Part shown: positions 1 through 4,917 of the stretch, one piece after another
Position numbering within the stretch: the first letter of the stretch is position 1
Layout: each line of letters starts with the position of its first letter
The notes under the pieces: generated by a model
The model's database searches: none
The model's input: only the letters and a program-made list of their open reading frames with translations
Told to the model about the DNA's origin: nothing
Program-made: the position numbers and the translations under genes
Origin: Bacteroidota bacterium
GTDB taxonomy: Bacteria; Bacteroidota; Kryptoniia; Kryptoniales; JAKASW01
Direction of reading: 5' to 3'
DNA: 6,478 nt
Assembly (NCBI GenBank): GCA_021796055.1
Contig: JAJYOS010000390.1
Location: 1 to 6,478 of the forward strand

Positions 1-360
1 GTGAAGGAGGACATACATCTCCCCAGTGGATGGATCGCGCATCGGAATTGCGTGAGAGATGTACCTGCTCCCCTTGTGCTCCGCTTCGAATGAAACCGTC
101 TCTCCGTGGAGCACCCTGTCAAGATTACTCGTGATCAAGGCAGCAAGCTCTTTGTCGACGATATCAAACACGGATTTATTCACGGGGAAACGCCCGGTTC
201 CCGCACGCTTCTTCTGCTTGCCGCGACTGATGGATAAATATCTCAGGTCTTTGCTGAAAAGATGAAGCTCACCGGGGGGAAAGTTAACCGCGATTGTATC
301 AAACCAAGCCTTCACTGTCGGCGATTTTGAAACCCCGGCCTTATTGTCCGCGTCCTTCAT
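1..360 (-). CDS. PAS-domain sensor protein, N-terminal part (cut by left window edge)
   Basis: This reading frame is open from an ATG at 360 to the window edge, giving 120 residues with no stop. After a polar 17-residue leader, residues about 18-120 look like a PAS fold of the PAS_4 kind. The pattern is WFDTIAVNFPPG, then LFSKDLRYLSI, then SVFDIVDKELA, then LHGETVSFEAE and a final strand SHAIPMRDPSTGEMYVLL. This resembles the usual sequence 'NFPxGxxxLFDxDLRY... LxGETVSFE... PxxDxxGxVxGxL'. Such PAS modules bind small ligands or cofactors and normally sit at the front of histidine kinases, diguanylate cyclases or other PAS-containing regulators. The output domain lies outside the window, so the signalling class is unknown. 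There is no signal peptide or membrane segment in the visible part, which suggests a cytoplasmic input domain. The start is supported by a purine-rich SD. The frame upstream has no other start codon before an in-frame TAA near 433-435. Confidence 0.78.
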   Translation of the reverse strand, partial: MKDADNKAGVSKSPTVKAWFDTIAVNFPPGELHLFSKDLRYLSISRGKQKKRAGTGRFPVNKSVFDIVDKELAALITSNLDRVLHGETVSFEAEHKGSRYISHAIPMRDPSTGEMYVLLH

Positions 361-363
361 GCT

Positions 364-371
364 CTCCTTCT
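364..371 (-). promoter_or_regulatory. Ribosome binding site of the PAS gene
   Basis: Read on the minus strand, AGAAGGAG is followed by a three-base spacer and the ATG at 360. The complementarity to the 16S 3' end is strong, although the spacer is short. This fixes the start of the PAS gene, since no alternative start exists upstream in the frame. Confidence 0.6.
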
Positions 372-467
372 GAAGTTTCTGGCAACAGAATATCTCTGCA
401 AAGACTGAGTTCCTTTCGGCAACACGACTTCTTTAGCCACTTGTCGTCCAAATTCCGAACACACGCA

Positions 468-487
468 GCTTCAGTACAGGCTGAAGC
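468..487. repeat. Perfect 7-bp inverted repeat, 6-base loop
   Basis: GCTTCAG and CTGAAGC flank the loop TACAGG. On the minus strand a -10-like GATAAT (501-496) lies just upstream, so the dyad would fall near a possible transcription start for the PAS gene. No matching -35 was found, so this could be an operator, a leader hairpin, or chance. Confidence 0.35.
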
Positions 488-562
488 GCACTTTATTATC
501 CCAGCGCGGCTTACAGAACTTCATTCCGGCATTCCGAACTCTACTGCCACCAATTAAAGATA

Positions 563-585
563 TGCACAATATTCGGAAATGTGCA
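563..585. repeat. TGCACA-N11-TGTGCA inverted repeat
   Basis: TGCACA (563-568) and TGTGCA (580-585) are exact inverted copies separated by 11 AT-rich bases. Their outer ends are 23 bases apart, a size common for a dimeric regulator site. No regulator is identified and a single copy of this length can arise by chance. Confidence 0.25.
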
Positions 586-705
586 AATTTCGGCAGACGG
601 GGGCGGTGGGCTACCTTCGATGGAAACAGATCGGCCTGCATGGTATGCGGTTGGATCTAGCGTCCAATACTTGCACGCGGATCATAGGGAAAAAGCAGGG
701 ATTCT

Positions 706-739
706 CGCGGATTATTCATTAATAATAATCCGATCCGCG
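706..739. repeat. Long AT-centred inverted repeat with 4-base bulge
   Basis: CGCGGATTATT (706-716) is the inverse of AATAATCC...CGCG (724-739), interrupted only by an extra GATC on the right arm. The loop is CATTAAT. The inner 9-bp arms CGGATTATT/AATAATCCG are perfect. An extra direct copy of CGCGGAT occurs at 676-682. The structure is a candidate operator or RNA hairpin in the gene-free region. There is no T-run beside it, so it does not look like an intrinsic terminator. Confidence 0.45.
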
Positions 740-800
740 GTAATCTTGCATTGCTCTGTGTTATCTCCCGCACATTAATACGAAAATCGGATAAGCGGGA

Positions 801-815
801 TGCCGAAAGTCGGCA
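801..815 (+). repeat. Short hairpin TGCCGA-AAG-TCGGCA
   Basis: The 6-bp perfect stem has a 3-base loop. A run of five T residues follows at 825-829, nine bases after the stem. This is too far for a standard intrinsic terminator, and no gene on the plus strand precedes it, so the role is unknown. Confidence 0.3.
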
Positions 816-974
816 CGTGTTCTGTTTTTCAACTTCAAGATAGCCCACTCCCAGGCGGGCACATAAACCGTCACAAAAGCCGCAAACGAACTTATCTCGA
901 AGCTTCAAAACGTAAGCGTAATTTCACGCCGGGGTCACACGCGATTAACATTCATTTAGCTTATTACGTAGGAA

Positions 975-984
975 AAAGGAAAGG
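975..984 (+). promoter_or_regulatory. Ribosome binding site of the family-2/21 glycosyltransferase
   Basis: The purine stretch AAAGGAAAGG ends six bases before the ATG at 991. It favours ATG 991 (or the next codon, ATG 994) over an in-frame TTG at 985, which would directly abut the site. Confidence 0.55.
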
Positions 985-990
985 TTGCTT

Positions 991-2139
991 ATGATGGAAT
1001 TCTTCGGATTGATAATCGGTGTCGGGTTAGCCTATTACTTGATAACCCTTCTCGCGACTACCCTCAAAGTTCTCTCGACACGGAGGAAGCGCCCGGATTG
1101 CACCGGGAGCAACGAATTTCTCCCGCCTATTTCAATCCTGAAGCCTGTTAACGGAGTTGACGGCAACTTATATGAGAACCTCCTTTCCTTCATCAATCAG
1201 GATTATCCCGACTATGAAATCGTCATCGGTATCCAGTCGCCGGACGATCCCGCGATAGAACTTGCCGAACAATTGACGCACGAATTCCCGGACAAGAACA
1301 TCACATGTATAGTGAGCGACCGCACGCTCGGTTACAACCCGAAGATCAACAACCTTTACGGCATGATGCCGCACGCAAACCACGACTATATGGTAATCAG
1401 CGACAGCAACGTCATGGTCAACGAGAACTACTTGAGGGACAACATAAAGTATTTCAACGACAACCGGGTTGGGTTGGTCACAAATCTTATCAAAGGTGTC
1501 GGCGGTGACAGTGTCGGCGCGCTGCTTGAGAATCTGCATCTTAATTCCTTCGTCATAGGAAACGTCAGCCTCCTCGGTTTCCTGGACAGAGAAATAGTGG
1601 TCGGGAAATCAATCTTCTTCAGAAAATCGCAGTTCGATCGGTTGGGAGGAATTTGGGAGCTTAGGAACTATCTGGCCGAAGATTACATGATGGGAAAAAT
1701 GTACAGGAAGCACGGTTACAAGGTTGTCGTGGCACCCCATGTGATCAGCACGACTAATCATTCCTGGACTTTGAAACGATTCCTGAACCGGCACACCCGC
1801 TGGGCGCAGCTCAGGTGGAATCTCAACAAGCCTGCCTACTTCGGCGAGCTGCTCCTAAATTTCTCATTCTGGTCCCTCCTGTTCGCGGTAGTTTCCGGGT
1901 TCTCTTATGAAGCGTCACTCGTGACCGCTCTTTGCTGGGGGGCAAAAATAGTCGGCGATTCTTATGTGAACGCGACTCTCCGGAGCGGCCTCGGAATGCG
2001 ACACTGCCTGGCGGCGCCGGTTAAGGACCTGGTTATAGCTTCCACGTGGCCGGTCCCACTTGTCAACCGAAGGACGAAATGGCGTGGAAACCCTGTGAGG
2101 ATTACACACAACACGCTGCTGCTCCCTACACACGAATAG
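991..2139 (+). CDS. Membrane glycosyltransferase, GT2/GT21 type (ceramide glucosyltransferase/HpnI-like)
   Basis: The 382-residue protein has a probable N-terminal membrane anchor (residues 4-26), then a GT-A catalytic domain (about 46-275), then hydrophobic segments near 284-305, 306-325 and 340-358. The hallmark series of processive/GT21 enzymes is present: ILKPVNGVDGNLYENL (49-64), the nucleotide Asp in SPDD (83-86), DSN (138-140) in place of DxD, the acceptor-site ED in AEDYMMG (229-235), and RHTRW (267-271), which fits (Q/R)xxRW. The late WRG (364-366) is also typical. Known relatives move a sugar from a nucleotide donor to a lipid at the cytoplasmic membrane face, for example ceramide glucosyltransferase and hopanoid HpnI, and the length matches these. 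No hopanoid genes are visible, so the acceptor is not assignable. The ATG at 991 is chosen on the SD. The gene stands alone on its strand and converges on the next glycosyltransferase. Confidence 0.85.
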   Translation: MMEFFGLIIGVGLAYYLITLLATTLKVLSTRRKRPDCTGSNEFLPPISILKPVNGVDGNLYENLLSFINQDYPDYEIVIGIQSPDDPAIELAEQLTHEFPDKNITCIVSDRTLGYNPKINNLYGMMPHANHDYMVISDSNVMVNENYLRDNIKYFNDNRVGLVTNLIKGVGGDSVGALLENLHLNSFVIGNVSLLGFLDREIVVGKSIFFRKSQFDRLGGIWELRNYLAEDYMMGKMYRKHGYKVVVAPHVISTTNHSWTLKRFLNRHTRWAQLRWNLNKPAYFGELLLNFSFWSLLFAVVSGFSYEASLVTALCWGAKIVGDSYVNATLRSGLGMRHCLAAPVKDLVIASTWPVPLVNRRTKWRGNPVRITHNTLLLPTHE

Positions 2140-2171
2140 CGCATTAGAAGTCTACTCATTGAAACGGAAAC

Positions 2172-2195
2172 AGGGGGAATGCCTTCTCCTTCTTT
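2172..2195. terminator. Weak, possibly bidirectional terminator between convergent genes
   Basis: GGGGAA (2174-2179) pairs with TTCTCC (2184-2189), with one G-T wobble around the loop TGCC. TTCTTT follows on the plus strand. On the minus strand the same stem is followed by a T-rich CTGTTTCCGTTTC. It lies in the 82-base gap between two converging genes, where a shared terminator is expected, but the stem is short. Confidence 0.35.
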
Positions 2196-2221
2196 GCGGT
2201 CCTTGAGTCTCTCTTATCCCT

Positions 2222-3433
2222 TCAGACGCTCCCCATAATATCGTCTATTTCGTAAGCGCCTGTCTTGGGGATATTCCTATACCCCATCTCGGCGAATTCC
2301 AACAGCTTTCCACTCCGCCGGGCCTCGTCAAGCCACAGAGGAAATTCCGAGACCGCGCCCATGTCGACTGCACATTTGTTCTCGATCAGGTAGCGGCGGT
2401 TCTTCGCTTCATGAGCCCCAATCGGCGGCAGGAACACCATCGGGATCCCGAGTCCGGCATAGAAGACCATCTCGCTTGGCTTGGTGATGATCAGGTCCGC
2501 CGACTTCAGCGCCCTGTTGAACCTATCGAATGAGCCGAAAATATCCTTGTCGAACATTATCTCGGCAAACTCCGATTCATCCAGCCCGTAGTTCGTGAAG
2601 ATATTCTCCGCATTCCTGAGAGCGTGCTCGTTATTTCCACACGACACCATCAGCCGCAGACTCCCCTCACGAAGATCATCCAGGATTGTCTTTACCAGGT
2701 CGGCCAGTATATTGGAGTACGCGCCAGCTCCGCTGAAAGGAAACATGATTGTGAGAGGGACGGAGGAATCGGCCCCTAGTCTCATTCGCCTGACCTCAAA
2801 ATCCGAAATCAAAGTTCCGAGGTCCCTGCCGCCCGTGCTTGCCGGCGGAAGAGGAAATCCCGTCACATGAATCCTGTCCCGGGGCACACCGTACGACATG
2901 AGTGTGTCGGCCGATCCGAGAATGGGCACAAAATACTCGAGATTTCCGACGGTGGGATCAGTCGGTACCCACACCCGGTGAAAATCAGTGTCACACAGGA
3001 GAAGGAAGTTCTTCCCACTGTACTTCCAATACAAGGAGAGCATTGCCGGCAGATAGAATGTGTGGAGAAGCGGTGTCGAAGAGCCATTCAAGTCACGATA
3101 GAAAGTTTTACCCACCCCAAACCGCTTCAACAAGTGAATGAAGTTCGATTCGGTCATGGACGGAGCTTGATGGTCCTCGGGAATGCTCATCACTCCTTCG
3201 AACCATTTATAAAGGAGCCCGCCCCGGCCTTCCGCACCTCTGGATGCATAGCTGTGCAGATACTGAGACCCGCTCCAGACGAATTTGTCGACAGCATTTA
3301 CGTTGGGCTCCCTGTCAACTCTCACGACGGGCGCGTGACTGTAGCTGGAAATATTATGTGCCGCCCTCAGATGGCCGAATCCCATCAGGGCAGATGTGAT
3401 TAGATATTTTTTCACCGGCTGATTTTGAGACAT
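2222..3433 (-). CDS. GT-B glycosyltransferase, UgtP/MGDG-synthase-like (GT28-type)
   Basis: The 403-residue protein looks like the GT-B enzymes that glycosylate diacylglycerol (MGDG synthase, UgtP) and, more distantly, MurG. An N-terminal glycine loop GFGHLRAAH (18-26) stands where relatives have GGGH. A central DTDFHRVW (148-155) resembles their TDxxxHxxW, followed by EYFVP (166-170) and GVPRDRIHVTGFPLPP (182-197), a close match to the family linker. The C-terminal donor domain includes SADLIITKPSEMV (311-323) and GIPMVFLPPIGAHEAKN (329-345). The usual KPGGLT is replaced by KPSEMV, which is atypical. There is no signal peptide, so it is probably a peripheral cytoplasmic membrane enzyme. A TTG at 3508 would add 25 residues, but these show no family similarity and the codon overlaps a promoter -10. 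ATG 3433 has only a weak SD. Donor and acceptor are unknown. Confidence 0.75.
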   Translation of the reverse strand: MSQNQPVKKYLITSALMGFGHLRAAHNISSYSHAPVVRVDREPNVNAVDKFVWSGSQYLHSYASRGAEGRGGLLYKWFEGVMSIPEDHQAPSMTESNFIHLLKRFGVGKTFYRDLNGSSTPLLHTFYLPAMLSLYWKYSGKNFLLLCDTDFHRVWVPTDPTVGNLEYFVPILGSADTLMSYGVPRDRIHVTGFPLPPASTGGRDLGTLISDFEVRRMRLGADSSVPLTIMFPFSGAGAYSNILADLVKTILDDLREGSLRLMVSCGNNEHALRNAENIFTNYGLDESEFAEIMFDKDIFGSFDRFNRALKSADLIITKPSEMVFYAGLGIPMVFLPPIGAHEAKNRRYLIENKCAVDMGAVSEFPLWLDEARRSGKLLEFAEMGYRNIPKTGAYEIDDIMGSV

Positions 3434-3507
3434 AGTTATCGCTTGATCCGCATTCAATGGTTTATAGTAGTAGTCTTCAGAAGGGCAAGAGGATATCAAC
3501 TGTGACA

Positions 3508-3536
3508 AATATACCTAACCGGGCAGTGCCAAACAA
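3508..3536 (-). promoter_or_regulatory. Sigma70-like promoter of the GT-B gene
   Basis: On the minus strand TTGTTT (3536-3531) and TATATT (3513-3508) are separated by exactly 17 bases. The -10 matches TATAAT at five of six positions, while the -35 keeps only TTG. Transcription would begin near 3501, leaving a leader of about 68 bases before ATG 3433. This position rules against translation from the TTG at 3508, which shares the last base of the -10. Confidence 0.4.
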
Positions 3537-3611
3537 CGTCCCCGTGGAACGAGAAGGGAATGCTTCACGGAGCTTAATCGCGTTCAACCGTAAGAGGACG
3601 GGATTAAGAAC

Positions 3612-3634
3612 GTGAGGCGACGGGGCCGCCTCAC
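3612..3634 (-). terminator. Strong GC hairpin after the dehydrogenase gene
   Basis: GTGAGGCG (3612-3619) and CGCCTCAC (3627-3634) form a perfect 8-bp stem with a 7-base loop. It begins 53 bases past the stop of the dehydrogenase gene in the direction of transcription. Only a weak T-rich run (GTTCTTAATC) follows on the minus strand, so it may terminate poorly, stabilise the mRNA 3' end, or act as an attenuating hairpin. Confidence 0.45.
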
Positions 3635-3687
3635 AAGCTGCAAAACGCTCCCGGCAATCAAGATGCAACCCGGCTATGGCAATTCTT

Positions 3688-4788
3688 TCACCACTCAATC
3701 ACGGCCTTTATTTCATCCTGACCATGGTGCTGAAACGCTGAGACGAAGTCGTCGAACCGATGTCTGTTAGTGACGAGCTTATTCAAATGATCACCCCAGA
3801 GGAGCCTTGCGTGGGTAAGGTCATCGACCGCCATCTGAAAATGATCCCGCGCGGCATTCACGCTTCCGATCATGACCTGGTTCTTAAGTACAAGCCGTCG
3901 GATGAGGTCCGCTCCGTCGACCTGGAGCGCGCGGTCACCACCGGGGACTCCGGTCAACACATATACGCCGTTGAGTGCAAGCGCTTCGAGCAGACTGAGC
4001 TCTACCGGCGCGACTCCTGTCGCATCCAGGATCAAATCCATCGGCACCACCGAATCAGCGACCTTTTGCGCCGGGATCTTTCTTCCGTCGATATATTTCC
4101 CGCCTATCTTCTTCAGCCACTGAGGGCGTGGGGTATTCTCGTCAACTATGTCGAGCCCATACACTTCCGCGCCGCGCAAAACCAGCGGGATGGCAGCCAG
4201 CAACCCGATCGGGCCGAGTCCGGCGATGAGACATCTCTTGCCGTACAGCCAACCAGGGGTCGCACCGGCATCGGGGAGCCGGGCCGACTGGACCCTCACC
4301 GCCTCGTCGATTGCCTTCTCTGCCACCGATGCGGGTTCGGTCAGGACTCCAACGGGTTCCAATTCTGACGGGACATGCACGGCATATTGTTCCTTGTCCA
4401 CCACAAATTCGGTCTGGTAACCGTCCAGCCCCCAGATACCTCGCTCATGGTATTCGCCTGTCAGGCACATATCCGAGCGATTCATCGTGCATGGCAGGCA
4501 CTTGCCGCAGCCCCGCCTCACGGTAAAGACGACAAAATCGCCCGCCTTCACTCTCGTCACGGACTTTCCGACTTCGACAACTTTGCCGAACATCTCGTGT
4601 CCGAGGACGAGGTCCGGGCTCCCTTGCGGCGCTAACGATCTGCCTCCCGCCGTTTCTTCGCGATCCGTTCCGCAAATACCGACACGGATGATTTTTACCT
4701 TCACTTCGTCGGGCGCATTGATATTAGGTTCGGGGCGATCGACCAGCTGAACTGCAGTCGTCGCCGGTTTCACTGAAATAGCTTTCAT
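3688..4788 (-). CDS. gdh: Zinc-dependent glucose (galactose) 1-dehydrogenase, MDR family
   Basis: This is a complete 366-residue medium-chain dehydrogenase, matching the length of archaeal-type glucose 1-dehydrogenase. Members oxidise D-glucose, often also D-galactose or other aldoses, to the 1,5-lactone, the first step of non-phosphorylative Entner-Doudoroff routes. Visible catalytic-zinc ligands are C39 in GICGTD, H64-E65 in LGHE, and E151 in TEPASVAEKA. The structural-zinc set is C94, C97, C100 and C108 in RRGCGKCLPC...C, and family signatures LTGEYHERGIWGLDGY surround residues 109-124. The Rossmann motif AGLGPIG lies at 189-195. The following strand ends GLDIVDE, with Asp213 where NADP-using relatives carry Asn-Arg-Arg, which hints at NAD+ use. 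The ATG is preceded by GGAG with a five-base spacer. It follows the glycoside hydrolase gene by 129 bases on the same strand. The family call is firm; glucose versus galactose preference is not. Confidence 0.88.
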   Translation of the reverse strand: MKAISVKPATTAVQLVDRPEPNINAPDEVKVKIIRVGICGTDREETAGGRSLAPQGSPDLVLGHEMFGKVVEVGKSVTRVKAGDFVVFTVRRGCGKCLPCTMNRSDMCLTGEYHERGIWGLDGYQTEFVVDKEQYAVHVPSELEPVGVLTEPASVAEKAIDEAVRVQSARLPDAGATPGWLYGKRCLIAGLGPIGLLAAIPLVLRGAEVYGLDIVDENTPRPQWLKKIGGKYIDGRKIPAQKVADSVVPMDLILDATGVAPVELSLLEALALNGVYVLTGVPGGDRALQVDGADLIRRLVLKNQVMIGSVNAARDHFQMAVDDLTHARLLWGDHLNKLVTNRHRFDDFVSAFQHHGQDEIKAVIEW

Positions 4789-4793
4789 TTTAT

Positions 4794-4797
4794 CTCC
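4794..4797 (-). promoter_or_regulatory. Ribosome binding site of the glucose dehydrogenase gene
   Basis: Read on the minus strand, GGAG is followed by ATAAA and the ATG at 4788. The spacing of five bases fits a functional SD and supports the start, which is also where family members begin (MKAISV). Confidence 0.55.
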
Positions 4798-4861
4798 GGA
4801 ATAATTTTAGGAAAAAGGCACGGCGAGATGCTTGTGACATAGACGAGTGAGGTCCGCGTGT

Positions 4862-4877
4862 GGAGAATCAATTCTCC
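4862..4877. repeat. Perfect 7-bp inverted repeat GGAGAAT-CA-ATTCTCC
   Basis: The arms are exact inverses separated by two bases, so an RNA form would have six pairs and a four-base loop. It lies 41 bases past the stop of the hydrolase gene and 74 bases before the dehydrogenase start. There is no T-run on either side. It may be an operator, a weak 3' hairpin or an mRNA processing site. Confidence 0.4.
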
Positions 4878-4917
4878 GAAGAGGCGTGGCTATCAAGCAG
4901 CCCCGCGGGCACATTCG

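Larger units (their letters stand above)
361..990. other. 630-base intergenic region between divergent genes
   Basis: No convincing gene lies between the PAS gene (leftward) and the glycosyltransferase (rightward). The short open frames here give low-complexity translations, rich in Arg, Ser and Cys, with no recognisable domain and no good ribosome site. No tRNA, riboswitch core or recognisable pseudogene was seen. The region does hold several inverted repeats, listed separately (468-487, 563-585, 706-739, 801-815). It must also hold the 5' regions of both flanking genes. No -35/-10 pair here is good enough to name. The length and the number of dyads suggest regulatory DNA or an unrecognised small RNA, but the function is unknown. 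Confidence 0.6.

Noticed and set aside
657..908. 83-codon minus-strand open frame in the long intergenic region
   Set aside because: Cys- and Arg-rich translation without motif, running through the 706-739 and 801-815 dyads, with no convincing SD.
985..990. TTG start two codons before the glycosyltransferase ATG
   Set aside because: It directly follows the purine-rich SD with no spacer, whereas ATG 991 has a six-base spacer.
2867..3403. 178-codon plus-strand open frame
   Set aside because: Antisense to the GT-B glycosyltransferase. No family resemblance and no ribosome site.
3515..3532. TGGCAC on the minus strand as the first half of a sigma54 promoter
   Set aside because: The second half does not match: TT stands where the conserved GC should be ten bases after GG. 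A sigma70-like pair overlapping it fits better.
3477..3698. 73-codon minus-strand open frame between the dehydrogenase and GT-B genes
   Set aside because: It overlaps the dehydrogenase end, contains the strong hairpin and the candidate promoter, and shows no conserved features. Its ATG lacks a ribosome site.
3760..4368. 202-codon plus-strand open frame
   Set aside because: Antisense to the glucose dehydrogenase, which keeps all its zinc ligands. The translation has no domain character.
4803..4815. TAAAAT-like -10 just upstream of the dehydrogenase
   Set aside because: It would place transcription start on top of the ribosome site, and there is no -35 at the right distance.
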